NCBI GenBank assembly: GCA_965224095.1
Contig: OZ245039.1
Location: forward strand, 248,001-312,000
Direction of reading: 5' to 3'
Source of the DNA: JBPEWY01 sp965224095
Lineage (GTDB): Bacteria > Bacteroidota > Bacteroidia > Flavobacteriales > Flavobacteriaceae
DNA length: 64,000 nt
Under the pieces are notes generated by a model that ran no database searches, had not been told where the DNA came from, and saw nothing but the letters and a program-made list of their open reading frames with translations. Both the position numbers and the translations under genes were made by a program. The stretch's first letter is position 1; each line of letters starts with the position of its first letter. Below, in pieces: positions 27,681 through 36,230 of this stretch.

Positions 27681-28040
27681 ATGAAACAATTTTTATTTAT
27701 TTTTTGTTTAATAAATAGTATTATAGTAATGGGACAGGAAACAGTGATAATAGAACAATCGACATTTGACACCAGTACATCTTTTTCCAGTAGTTTGGAC
27801 AATACTCAGTACAACCATGTTTATAGTTATCTTAAAGAAGAGATAGGGGATCCTGATTTGAGCAAAGGAAAAATACAAATTTGGTTAAAACACAATGAAA
27901 ATGAAGACGAATATTTCGAAATTAAGTTAATTGAGAATAAAGAAGTTGTTGTTAAATATAAGTCAGAAAAGAACAATACGGCGGCTAGAAAGAAAATTGA
28001 CCAGTTAATTGAAGATATTTCCAGAATAGTTCAAAACTAA
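27681..28040 (+). CDS. Small secreted protein of unknown function
   Basis: A 119-residue protein with a signal peptide (MKQFLFIFCLINSIIVMGQ, cut near residue 19). The mature part is acidic in its first half and Lys-rich toward the end, with a stretch of strands (KGKIQIWLKHNE, EYFEIKLIENKEVVVKY) and a final amphipathic helix. No Cys occurs in the mature part and no known domain was recognised. An ATG 5 bases upstream stops after two codons, so this start is secure. It follows the exporter by about 110 bases and shares the AT-rich composition. It could be an immunity or periplasmic helper protein for the peptide; no sequence evidence decides this. Confidence 0.6.
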   Translation: MKQFLFIFCLINSIIVMGQETVIIEQSTFDTSTSFSSSLDNTQYNHVYSYLKEEIGDPDLSKGKIQIWLKHNENEDEYFEIKLIENKEVVVKYKSEKNNTAARKKIDQLIEDISRIVQN

Positions 28041-28374
28041 TTTGAGTTGTCCTAAATCATGTAGGCCAAGATAATCTGGTTTTGACTTTTGTCGCTCAGG
28101 AAAGATACTATGTTCAGAACCGATCTTATAAAATAAGTTATAGTGTAATCCAATTTATAACTATAATTATATATTATTAAAACTTAAACTAACTATCAAT
28201 TTTTGTATTACCATTTTCTTCTATTATAGAATTAACAACATTTATCGAAAAAATTATAAAAAGGAACTTCATACACATGTGCTAATTAACTTTTTTTAAT
28301 TCTAAAAATTCTTCCCGACATTAACCTGAAGTGATAATAAAAGTCAGGGTTCCTCTAATCAAAACACAGGAATT
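28041..28374. other. AT-rich intergenic stretch before the Cys-rich peptide gene
   Basis: 334 bases with no credible gene on either strand. The stretch contains several A/T runs and an imperfect inverted repeat CCTGA...TCAGG about 25-50 bases before the peptide gene. The promoter of that gene probably lies here but no clear TAnnTTTG box was found. Confidence 0.5.
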
Positions 28375-28545
28375 ATGGTAAAGAAAGTTTCAAATTTAAA
28401 GGGAATTATACCCCTTAGCAGGCTACAACAAATGTATATCACCGGAGGGATCAAACCGGAAATAGGAAGTCCCTGCAGCAGCCCTTCAGACTGCGGGTTG
28501 TTTTTATGTTGCGGCAGCAATGGTAAATGCCGCGAATGCGTTTAG
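28375..28545 (+). CDS. Gly-Gly leader peptide with six-cysteine knottin-like core
   Basis: A 56-residue peptide. The leader MVKKVSNLKGIIPLSRLQQM continues Y-I-T-G-G (Gly24-Gly25), a form typical of double-glycine bacteriocin-like leaders in Flavobacteriia. The predicted mature peptide (26-56) has cysteines at 34, 40, 45, 46, 52 and 55, spaced C-x5-C-x4-CC-x5-C-x2-C. This is close to the inhibitor cystine knot pattern, with the adjacent CC pair in the middle. Export by the C39 transporter at 25392 is plausible, followed by oxidative folding in the periplasm. No modification enzyme is adjacent on this side. A strong terminator follows. Confidence 0.75.
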   Translation: MVKKVSNLKGIIPLSRLQQMYITGGIKPEIGSPCSSPSDCGLFLCCGSNGKCRECV

Positions 28546-28599
28546 TTTGCCTCCGTATATATTTTGAGGTGAAACAGGAGTTAGCGCTCTAAACAAAAA

Positions 28600-28639
28600 G
28601 AGGAAGGTACAGCTCCTTTAAAAGAGCTGTACCTTCCTC
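28600..28639. terminator. Strong bidirectional hairpin terminator
   Basis: A perfect 16-bp stem GAGGAAGGTACAGCTC/GAGCTGTACCTTCCTC with an 8-base loop lies between convergent genes, with A-rich sequence on its left and a T-rich stretch on its right. It marks the right edge of the AT-rich island. Confidence 0.8.
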
Positions 28640-28688
28640 CGTTTATATTTTCGGGTCTTTTCCTGAAAAAGCTTTTTTCAGTAGGTGA

Positions 28689-29210
28689 TTACCAAAGCTC
28701 ACCCACTTCTTTCTTTACAAAAGATAATGCCGCTGCTGAGGGAGCCTGCTTGTCGAGCATATCGTTTAAAATACCCTCTCTGAGTTTATCGGCAGAATCA
28801 ATTTTATTGCTCATAGCCGACTTACGGATTAGCTGAATGGTAGCATTTTTAGCCGCTTTAATAATATTCCAACACTCATCACTCATATAAATCTGCTGAG
28901 ATACATTGTGCTCAAATTCGTTTTCAATGCTTCTTATAAGCAGAGCTTCATAATTATTAATATCAGCAGAAGCAGGTTGTACCCTTACCAAAAGATTGGA
29001 TGGAACAATGCGTTCTAAAAAAATGGCCATACGCTCATAGGCCTGTAATCGGATGGGCATAGCGTCTTTCTGTGCATCTTTCTGCAATAAGAAACGCCTG
29101 CGGCCTTCTTCGTTCTGCGTATGCAATCGGAAAAAATAAAAAGCAATAGCTCCCGCCACTACAGCAGGTAATAAAAAGAGGAATAATTCCAGTACTCGGT
29201 CTCCACTCAT
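28689..29210 (-). CDS. Conserved hypothetical membrane-anchored protein
   Basis: A 173-residue protein beginning MSGDRVLELF; a longer frame would add 16 residues with no support and bring the start to overlap the gene before it. One N-terminal helix (about 6-28) acts as the membrane anchor; the rest is soluble and helical (RRRFLLQKDAQKDAMPIRLQ, then LIRSIENEFEHNVSQQIYMS). The pattern is familiar from flavobacterial genomes, but I know no function for it. It follows the GltB-like gene by 16 bases on the same strand, so an operon is likely. Confidence 0.65.
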   Translation of the reverse strand: MSGDRVLELFLFLLPAVVAGAIAFYFFRLHTQNEEGRRRFLLQKDAQKDAMPIRLQAYERMAIFLERIVPSNLLVRVQPASADINNYEALLIRSIENEFEHNVSQQIYMSDECWNIIKAAKNATIQLIRKSAMSNKIDSADKLREGILNDMLDKQAPSAAALSFVKKEVGELW

Positions 29211-29226
29211 GGTGTAATAAATTTGA

Positions 29227-30789
29227 TTATACGTTTGTTTTCCCGCCCAAATATTCACATTCCTTTAGTGATCGCATACCGTGAAAAGGAACCTTATCCT
29301 TGTGATACATATAGGTATGCGCTAAAGTTTGTGTCAGGTTTTTATCGCCAATACTCACATCTACATCATCCATATTAAATTGACAGGGATGTTCATAGCC
29401 GCAAGCATGGGTAATCTCTAACAACTCTTTTCTAAACGTTCTAAAGTACTGATTTAGTCTGTCAGACTTCAACGGAATATCAATTCCCGACTGTAGCCAC
29501 TTATTTTGCGTGGCCACTCCGCTGGGACATCGGTTGGTATGACAAATCTGAGCCTGTATACAACCAATGCTCATCATGGCTTCCCTGGCTACATTTATAC
29601 AATCTGCTCCCATGGCAAAAGCCATGGCAGCCCGTGCCGGGAAACCGAGTTTTCCGCTCGCTACAAAAACAATGCGATCGGTAAGCTCGTATTTTTTAAA
29701 AATTTTATAAACGTCGGTAAAGCCGTATACCCATGGAAGTGAAACGTGATCTGCAAAACTGGGAGGTGCCGCTCCGGTACCTCCTTCACCACCGTCAATA
29801 GTAATAAAGTCCGGCCCTCTGTTGGTTTCTTTCATAATAGATGCCAGCTGTTCCCACTGTTCCAGTTTACCTATAGCGGCTTTGATACCTACGGGCAAGC
29901 CCGTTTTTTGTGCGATGGCTTCCACAAAATCCACCAATTCGGCGGGGGTACTAAAAGCACTATGAGTGGCGGGCGACAACACATCCTCTCCAATAGGTAC
30001 ATGCCGTATTCCGGCTATTTCCCTGGTGATTTTCTTTCCCGGAAGAACGCCTCCCTTTCCCGGTTTGGCTCCCTGCGATAATTTTACCTCTATGGCTTTG
30101 ATAAACGGATTTTCCGCTACCAGTTTCACCATCTTTTTCATTGAAAAATTACCATCATCATCACGTACCCCGAAATAGCCCGTTCCAAAATGAAAAACCA
30201 CATCCGATCCCATTTTGTGATAAGGCGAAAGTCCGCCTTCACCGGTATTGTGATAGGCACCTGCCTTCAGGGCTCCGATATTCATCGATTCTACCGCCTT
30301 AGCTGATAACGAGCCGAAACTCATGGCAGATATATTGATTACCGATCCCGGCCGGAAGGGTTTTTCCCTTTTGTTATAAGCCCCCATTACTTTCGCACAC
30401 GGAATAAAGGTCTTGTCGGACGCATTCGGGTGTCCCCCCTTTACCTTATACGGAATCATGGCATTGTTTATAAAAATATACTGATGTGAGTAAATATCTC
30501 TATCGGTTCCAAAGCCCTCGTAGTTGTTTTCCTTTTTGGCTGAAGCGTAAATCCACCCCCGCTCAATACGGTTAAACGGAAGTTCTTCCCGGTTATTAGC
30601 TACCAGATATTGCCTTAATTCCGGACCAATACTCTCCAATATATACCTGAAATGCCCTATGATCGGGAAATTATGACTAATGGTATGTGCCCTCTGAAAG
30701 AAGATATCTCTCAGGGCTATTAGAGCCAATACAACCAGAATCCATACCCACCAGGGGGTCGATTTTAACAGCGCTAGAAATTCGTTCAT
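29227..30789 (-). CDS. FMN-binding glutamate synthase family protein
   Basis: A 520-residue protein with one N-terminal membrane helix (about 10-28) and a GltB-type FMN barrel. It shows NISAMSFGSLSAKAVESMN, EVKLSQGAKPGKGG, DGGEGGTGAAPPSF (flavin phosphate region) and the cysteine set CIQAQICHTNRCPSGVATQ, matching the iron-sulfur ligands of glutamate synthase. The glutaminase domain of true GltB is absent, so it is not a complete glutamate synthase. Stand-alone members exist in many bacteria; their substrate is uncertain. It heads a two-gene minus-strand unit. Confidence 0.88.
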   Translation of the reverse strand: MNEFLALLKSTPWWVWILVVLALIALRDIFFQRAHTISHNFPIIGHFRYILESIGPELRQYLVANNREELPFNRIERGWIYASAKKENNYEGFGTDRDIYSHQYIFINNAMIPYKVKGGHPNASDKTFIPCAKVMGAYNKREKPFRPGSVINISAMSFGSLSAKAVESMNIGALKAGAYHNTGEGGLSPYHKMGSDVVFHFGTGYFGVRDDDGNFSMKKMVKLVAENPFIKAIEVKLSQGAKPGKGGVLPGKKITREIAGIRHVPIGEDVLSPATHSAFSTPAELVDFVEAIAQKTGLPVGIKAAIGKLEQWEQLASIMKETNRGPDFITIDGGEGGTGAAPPSFADHVSLPWVYGFTDVYKIFKKYELTDRIVFVASGKLGFPARAAMAFAMGADCINVAREAMMSIGCIQAQICHTNRCPSGVATQNKWLQSGIDIPLKSDRLNQYFRTFRKELLEITHACGYEHPCQFNMDDVDVSIGDKNLTQTLAHTYMYHKDKVPFHGMRSLKECEYLGGKTNV

Positions 30790-30935
30790 GATTTGCAGAA
30801 ATTTTTAGAAGCTAAATATATTTAATTCCTGAGGAAAACCATCTTTCAATTGTTTATAATTATTCACAACTTCCTTTAATAAAAGCATGAGATTAGCTAA
30901 ATTCACCACGCGGAAAAAAATATAAAAAAACCGAC

Positions 30936-33263
30936 TTGGAATCGTTTTTAAAGGAACTGAATGAAGCACAACTGGCCCCTGTTTTACACCGGGAAGGTCC
31001 GCTTATGGTTATTGCCGGAGCGGGTTCGGGTAAAACACGGGTACTTACCTATCGCATAGCTTACCTGATGGAAAAGGGAGTAGATCCTTTTAATATTCTG
31101 GCACTCACTTTTACCAATAAGGCAGCCCGGGAAATGAAAAAGCGGATTGCGGAGATTGTGGGGAGTAGTGAAGCCAAGAACCTGTGGATGGGAACCTTTC
31201 ATTCCATTTTTGCCAGAATCCTGAGGTTTGAAGCCGATAAAATGGGGTATCCCAGTAATTTTACCATTTACGACACCCAGGATTCGCAGCGGTTAATTAC
31301 ATCGATCATCAAGGAAATGGCACTTGATAAAGATGTATATAAATACAAACAGATTCAACAACGTATCTCATCGTTTAAGAATAGCCTTATCACCGTAAAA
31401 GCCTATTTTAATAATCCGGAGCTGGCTGAGGCCGATGCCATGGCCAAGCGCCCGCGTATGGGAGATATTTACAAAGAATATGTAGACCGCTGCTTTAAAG
31501 CCGGGGCAATGGATTTTGACGACCTCCTTCTAAAAACCAATGAGCTGCTCACCCGTTATCCGGATGTGCTTTATAAATATCAGAACCGGTTTCAGTATAT
31601 TCTCGTCGATGAGTATCAGGATACCAATCATTCGCAATACCTGATTGTAAAAGCCCTGTCCGATCGCTTTCAGAATATATGCGTAGTGGGCGATGACGCG
31701 CAGAGTATCTATGCTTTTCGCGGTGCTAATATTAACAATATCCTGAACTTCCAGAGAGATTATGACGATGTGGCGGTATACAGGCTGGAACAAAACTATC
31801 GCTCTACCAAGAATATAGTAAATGCGGCGAATTCGGTTATTGAAAAAAATAAAAACCGACTGGAAAAAGTAGTTTGGACAGCAAATGACGAAGGAAATAA
31901 AATAAAAGTACATCGCCTGACCACCGATGCGGAAGAAGGGCGATTCGTGGCGAGTTCGGTTTTTGAAAATAAAATGAGGGAGCAGCTTAAAAACGGCGAT
32001 TTTGCAGTGTTATACCGTACCAATTCGCAATCGCGTTCAATAGAAGATGCGCTCCGGAAGAAAGATATTCCCTATCGCATTTACGGAGGGCTATCATTTT
32101 ATCAGCGTAAGGAAATCAAGGATGTCCTGGCGTATTTAAGGCTGGTAATAAATCCTAAAGACGAAGAAGCACTTAAGCGCATCATAAATTTCCCGGCACG
32201 CGGTATCGGAACCACTACCGTTGATAAACTCATCGTAGCTGCCAATCATTACAAGCGTTCTATTTTTGAAGTGATGGAACACCTGGATAAAATAGATTTA
32301 AAAATCAATTCCGGAACACGGCGCAAACTGGACGATTTTGTTACCATGATTAAAAGCTTCCAGGTAATTAATAGTACTTCCGATGCTTTTGTGCTGGGAG
32401 AGCACGTAGCTAAAAAAACAGGACTGCTACAGGAGTTTAAAAAAGACGGTACGCCCGAAGGAATTGCCAGGATGGAGAATATAGAGGAATTGCTCAACGG
32501 GATCCAGGATTTTGTGGAAGGACAAAAAGAACTGGCTGATGCTACCGGCTCTCTGGCCGAATTCCTGGAAGATGTGGCCCTGGCTACCGATATGGATAAA
32601 GATACGGGCGATGACGATCGTGTGGCGCTGATGACCATTCACCTGGCCAAGGGGCTCGAATTTCCGTATGTATATATAGTGGGGATGGAAGAAGATTTAT
32701 TTCCATCGGCAATGAGTATGAATACACGTAGTGAACTGGAAGAAGAGCGCCGTTTGTTTTATGTGGCACTGACCAGGGCCGAAAAACAGGCCTATCTTAC
32801 CTATACGGAAACGCGCTATCGGTGGGGAAAACTCATCGACGCAGAACCCAGCCGGTTTATAGAAGAAATTGATGATACCTATCTGGATTATCAGGTACCG
32901 ATGTCTGATTACCGGTATAAACCGCTGATTGATGCCGATATTTTCGGTGATATTGATAAAAGTAAATTGCGGGCGCAAAAACCCAAAAACGGACAACCGC
33001 CCCGAGCTGGAAAACCTACCGCCGATCAATTGCGTAAGCTTCGAAAGATACGCCCTTCCATCGGAGAACCGAAAGCACAGGGTAATAATCTGTTTGATAC
33101 ACAACTGGCCGTTGGCAATAAAGTAGAGCACACCCGCTTTGGCAAGGGGGAAGTTATCAAACTGGAAGGTGTTGGCAACGACAAAAAAGCCGAAATCCGC
33201 TTTGAGAACGGCGATGTAAAAAAACTATTACTGCGTTTCGCCAAGCTCACCCTTCTCGGATAA
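30936..33263 (+). CDS. UvrD/PcrA/Rep family DNA helicase
   Basis: A 775-residue superfamily 1A helicase acting in repair and replication restart. The start is TTG at 30936, giving MESFLKELNEAQLAPV, the standard N-terminus; no ATG or GTG fits better. Motifs: AGAGSGKTRVL (I), TFTNKAAREMKKR (Ia), LVDEYQDTN (II), VVGDDAQSIYAFRGA (III), QNYRST (IV), LMTIHLAKGLEFPYV (V) and LFYVALTRAEK (VI). The C-terminal tail ends in a Tudor-like module (GNKVEHTRFGKGEVIKLEG), as in PcrA/UvrD. The gene is a single unit. Confidence 0.95.
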   Translation: MESFLKELNEAQLAPVLHREGPLMVIAGAGSGKTRVLTYRIAYLMEKGVDPFNILALTFTNKAAREMKKRIAEIVGSSEAKNLWMGTFHSIFARILRFEADKMGYPSNFTIYDTQDSQRLITSIIKEMALDKDVYKYKQIQQRISSFKNSLITVKAYFNNPELAEADAMAKRPRMGDIYKEYVDRCFKAGAMDFDDLLLKTNELLTRYPDVLYKYQNRFQYILVDEYQDTNHSQYLIVKALSDRFQNICVVGDDAQSIYAFRGANINNILNFQRDYDDVAVYRLEQNYRSTKNIVNAANSVIEKNKNRLEKVVWTANDEGNKIKVHRLTTDAEEGRFVASSVFENKMREQLKNGDFAVLYRTNSQSRSIEDALRKKDIPYRIYGGLSFYQRKEIKDVLAYLRLVINPKDEEALKRIINFPARGIGTTTVDKLIVAANHYKRSIFEVMEHLDKIDLKINSGTRRKLDDFVTMIKSFQVINSTSDAFVLGEHVAKKTGLLQEFKKDGTPEGIARMENIEELLNGIQDFVEGQKELADATGSLAEFLEDVALATDMDKDTGDDDRVALMTIHLAKGLEFPYVYIVGMEEDLFPSAMSMNTRSELEEERRLFYVALTRAEKQAYLTYTETRYRWGKLIDAEPSRFIEEIDDTYLDYQVPMSDYRYKPLIDADIFGDIDKSKLRAQKPKNGQPPRAGKPTADQLRKLRKIRPSIGEPKAQGNNLFDTQLAVGNKVEHTRFGKGEVIKLEGVGNDKKAEIRFENGDVKKLLLRFAKLTLLG

Positions 33264-33286
33264 AAGTTATCTGGTTTTTCTTTTGC

Positions 33287-34132
33287 TCACAAATGCGTCC
33301 CGATAAAGGCCTTTAGCTTTGTCCAGGTATCCAGTAAATTGGTTCCGGTCCATCCATGTCCTTCCTCCGGATAGAGTGTAAATTCATGTGTTACCCCCAG
33401 TGCCTCCAGCCGGTCGCGCATATCTGTTCCCTGCGATGTGGGAATCAGCGGATCCTGGCCTCCGTAAAAGAGAATGGTAGGAGGGGAGGCCGAAGTAGCC
33501 TGAAACAGGGGGCTCACCGTTTCCAGAAAAGCAAGATCGCCTCCGTACAAATCCAGTAATTCCTGTAAAGCCGGATCGGCATTGTTTATATAAGCCTCAT
33601 CTTTCAGGTTGGTAGGCCCTACAATACTGCAAACCATTTTTGTTTGCCGGCCGGTATCGTATGCATAACTCCACAACAGGGAGAGGTGAGCCCCCGCACT
33701 AACTCCGATAAACCCCAAACGATCGGAAATATGGTATTCAGACCGCCTGTCTCCCAGAAGCGCTACCAGGCTGCTTATATCATTCACCTGAGTGGGATGC
33801 ACAGGGGTAGTGTGGTTTGCCAGCCGGTAGTTCATATTTACGATAGCTACATCGGGGAGTTCCGCCCGAAGCAAATCCATAAACCCGTTCATATCTCCCT
33901 TATCACCACTGGTCCAACCGCCTCCGTGAATAAGAATAAGTACCGGTGTATCTGTTTTATTCCGGTTGGCAGGAAGGTAAATATCAAATTGCTGCTGCGC
34001 ATCTTCACCATACGGCTGATCTACCAATGCCACAGCTTCCAGGGCTACTGGTTCCGGTGGAGTATCATCGGAACTACAGGAGCTAAACAAGAAGATCAAT
34101 AGGAAGGTGCTGTATAAAATATTATTTTTCAT
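33287..34132 (-). CDS. Alpha/beta-hydrolase lipoprotein (esterase/lipase type)
   Basis: A 281-residue lipoprotein starting MKNNILYSTF; the longer frame adds 17 unlikely residues. The lipobox S-S-C is followed by S-S-D-D-T, an acidic stretch resembling the surface-export signal of Bacteroidetes lipoproteins, so it may face the outside. The hydrolase part shows the oxyanion motif HGGGW, nucleophile G-V-S-A-G, Asp in GGQDPLIP and His in EEGHGW, a BD-FAE/hormone-sensitive-lipase-like layout. Likely substrates are acylated sugars or small esters. It is convergent with the helicase gene. Confidence 0.85.
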   Translation of the reverse strand: MKNNILYSTFLLIFLFSSCSSDDTPPEPVALEAVALVDQPYGEDAQQQFDIYLPANRNKTDTPVLILIHGGGWTSGDKGDMNGFMDLLRAELPDVAIVNMNYRLANHTTPVHPTQVNDISSLVALLGDRRSEYHISDRLGFIGVSAGAHLSLLWSYAYDTGRQTKMVCSIVGPTNLKDEAYINNADPALQELLDLYGGDLAFLETVSPLFQATSASPPTILFYGGQDPLIPTSQGTDMRDRLEALGVTHEFTLYPEEGHGWTGTNLLDTWTKLKAFIGTHL

Positions 34133-34242
34133 CGCAATAAAAGTTAAAAGGAATAAGAACGGTTTATTTAAATAAATTAACAAGGTAACAATACACAGAG
34201 AATTTACGTACTTTGTAAAACGCGATCCGATACCTAATTAGT

Positions 34243-34866
34243 GTGGCAGAGCTGATAAAGATATACGAAGAAAATCCCAACCCGAGAGCTATTAAAAAAG
34301 TAGTGGATGTTTTAAGAGCGGGCGGATTGGTGATTTATCCTACCGATACCGTATACGGTTTGGGGTGCGATATTACGCATGCAAAAGCCCTGGAACGCAT
34401 TGCCCGTATTAAGGGAATTAAAATTAACAAAGCTAATTTTTCCTTTGTATGTGCCGATTTAAGTAATTTATCCGACTATGTCAGGCAGATAGACACCCCT
34501 ACTTTTAAGATCTTAAAACGGGCATTACCCGGCCCATACACTTTTGTTTTACCCGGAAATAATAAACTCCCCAAAGCTTTTAAAAAGAAAAAAACCGTCG
34601 GTATCCGCGTGCCAGACAACAATATAGCCAGAACACTGGTAGAGGCTTTGGGGCATCCCATCGTATCTACTTCCATTCGCGATGAAGATGAATTGTTGGA
34701 GTACACAACCGATCCGGAACTTATTTATGAAAAATGGGAGAAGCAGGTCGATGTGGTTATCGATGCGGGATATGGAGGTAATATAGCCTCTACGGTTATT
34801 GATCTGTCTGGCGATTTCCCGGAAGTAATCCGGGAAGGGAAGGGAGATCCCGGGATTATCATATAG
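34243..34866 (+). CDS. tsaC: L-threonylcarbamoyladenylate synthase (TsaC/YrdC/Sua5 family)
   Basis: A 207-residue YrdC-domain protein that makes threonylcarbamoyl-AMP, the first step of t6A formation at position 37 of ANN-decoding tRNAs. Conserved elements: YPTDTVYGLGCD near the N-terminus, KxR-type KGIKINKANFSFVC, PGPYTFVLPGN, GIRVPDN and HPIVSTS. Length fits the short TsaC type without the Sua5 extra domain. The start is GTG at 34243. It is divergent from the lipoprotein hydrolase. Assignment to the family is firm; paralogues of the YciO type cannot be fully excluded. Confidence 0.88.
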   Translation: MAELIKIYEENPNPRAIKKVVDVLRAGGLVIYPTDTVYGLGCDITHAKALERIARIKGIKINKANFSFVCADLSNLSDYVRQIDTPTFKILKRALPGPYTFVLPGNNKLPKAFKKKKTVGIRVPDNNIARTLVEALGHPIVSTSIRDEDELLEYTTDPELIYEKWEKQVDVVIDAGYGGNIASTVIDLSGDFPEVIREGKGDPGIII

Positions 34867-34928
34867 TTTAGATACATACAGCCTAAAACGAATATTACTC
34901 CGGAGTTGATAAAACCCGGTATAAAAAT

Positions 34929-34958
34929 AAAACAAGCCTCCCGGATGAGGCTTGTTTT
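34929..34958. terminator. Bidirectional terminator
   Basis: A 12-bp stem AAAACAAGCCTC/GAGGCTTGTTTT with a 6-base loop lies between the tsaC gene and the small minus-strand gene. Confidence 0.85.
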
Positions 34959-35017
34959 CAACCAATGCGGCCCTCGGTGGGAGGGACTCAATTGGGAACC
35001 GTATTTTGTTTGGAATA

Positions 35018-35293
35018 CTACCATTCCACATTAGGCTTCCCGTCGTCCGGAGCATCTTTAGTTTGTTTTTCCAGGCATGCGGTGTATTCGGCAGCTGCCT
35101 GTTCGGCTTCCTGCACCCGGTGATGCCAGGCAATTACCGCAAGCGGACCCTGGTCCGGAGTGGGGAAGGGCCCGATGGCTTCCTGTTTTTGTACCATTTT
35201 TTGATACTCGGTACTGCAGGAAGAGTCATAATACGCCGTGTTGGAAGACGTTAAAATAAGGCTGGAAACAATCATTAAAAACTTTGTCATCAT
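35018..35293 (-). CDS. Small exported hypothetical protein
   Basis: A 91-residue protein starting M-M-T-K-F-L-M-I-V-S-S-L-I-L, a signal peptide; two consecutive ATG codons are present and either could serve. The mature part (Y-Y-D-S-S-C-S-T-E-Y-Q-K onwards) is helical, with two cysteines about 47 residues apart that could form a disulfide and a His-His pair (AWHHRVQEAEQAAAEY). No family was recognised. It stands alone between tsaC and the IS1-type gene. Confidence 0.55.
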   Translation of the reverse strand: MMTKFLMIVSSLILTSSNTAYYDSSCSTEYQKMVQKQEAIGPFPTPDQGPLAVIAWHHRVQEAEQAAAEYTACLEKQTKDAPDDGKPNVEW

Positions 35294-35419
35294 ATAAGAA
35301 TTTAGGTTCAACAACGATTAAAGTTAGGAAAAGTGCGGGCGTAAATACGGTTAAAAACCGGCTACTTAGTATTTAGCAGGAAGCGACGAGAATTCACTAT
35401 GAATACGGTAACCAAGCCC

Positions 35420-36136
35420 GTTTGCAAAGCGCGCTACTTGCAATTTTTATCCCCAAAAATAAATTCTTAAATGGGCTTCGAGATGCCTCTTATTTTTTGA
35501 AAAGCAAATGGTTTTTCGGCTCAGGCGTTTTATATGCGTACGCAAAGTCAGATTTTTTCGTTCGATAATATTGGTGCAGTACCGGAATACCCGGTGAATT
35601 TCTTTCGGAATTAAAGCCGGATAGATATTTAATTTATCGGTATAAATATGTTTGGGTTTTAATATTAAAAGCCGATCGATCAGCGGTTTGATGTTTTCTT
35701 TGGATTTACTACCCACAAAAAATGCGATAATTTGCCCGCTATTTCTTTCCAGGGCGTAGGTAATCCAGGCAATCCGCTTTTTACTGCCTGTAAAACTCCA
35801 GAGTTCGTCTATTTCGAAAGTGCACCCTGGTTTTGAAAAGTCAGGAGGTTTGATTTGAGCACTTATTTTTAGCATTCGCGAAAGTACCGTACCACATGAA
35901 ATATTTAATATTCTTGAAATACTCCGTATTCCGCAACCTTCTTTAAGAAGCTGTTTTATTAAAACATCCAGATTTACCGCATACGCCCTATAGGTATAGT
36001 TTTCCTGGAAATACCTTTTACACTCCTTACATAAATAGCGTTGTGTTTTTTTCCGAATCCCTTTTTTAATGGTATTTCCCTTCCCACAATACTTACAGTT
36101 CATACCGGCAAATATATCGAGGTGCCCGTTTAAAAC
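35420..36136 (-). mobile_element. Possible IS1-family insertion sequence (ends uncertain)
   Basis: The transposase gene is flanked by weakly similar inverted ends: GTTTGCAAAGCGCGC at the left and GTTTTAAACGGGCAC read inward from the right. The size of about 717 bases fits IS1-family elements. No target-site duplication could be recognised, so the ends are tentative and the element may be old or inactive. Confidence 0.35.
35447..36103 (-). CDS. IS1-family transposase (InsA-InsB type, single frame)
   Basis: A 218-residue transposase. The N-terminus has the InsA zinc-finger MNCKYCGKGNTIKKG...RYLCKECKRYF (C-x2-C...C-x2-C), then a helix-turn-helix (GCGIRSISRILNISCGTV). The InsB-like DDE region follows with CTFEIDELWSFTGSK, IYTDKLNIYPALI and NIIERKNLTLRTHIKRLSRKTICFSK. 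In classic IS1 the two parts are joined by frameshifting; here they are one open frame. Length is near complete, so the gene may be active. No other copy is in the window. Confidence 0.88.
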   Translation of the reverse strand: MNCKYCGKGNTIKKGIRKKTQRYLCKECKRYFQENYTYRAYAVNLDVLIKQLLKEGCGIRSISRILNISCGTVLSRMLKISAQIKPPDFSKPGCTFEIDELWSFTGSKKRIAWITYALERNSGQIIAFFVGSKSKENIKPLIDRLLILKPKHIYTDKLNIYPALIPKEIHRVFRYCTNIIERKNLTLRTHIKRLSRKTICFSKNKRHLEAHLRIYFWG

Positions 36137-36202
36137 ACAACGGGATAATTCCCCTTTATTTTACGCGTGCTAAGAGGAAATCTCGATGGCTATTAAAAAA
36201 CA

Positions 36203-36230
36203 ACAAGCCTCTTTTGGAGGCTTGTATTTT
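36203..36230. terminator. Hairpin terminator near IS1-type gene
   Basis: A 9-bp stem ACAAGCCTC/GAGGCTTGT with loop TTTTG is flanked by an A-run on the left and TTTT on the right. The stem matches the terminator at 34929. No gene on either strand ends directly at it, so it may be left from a lost neighbour. Confidence 0.65.
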
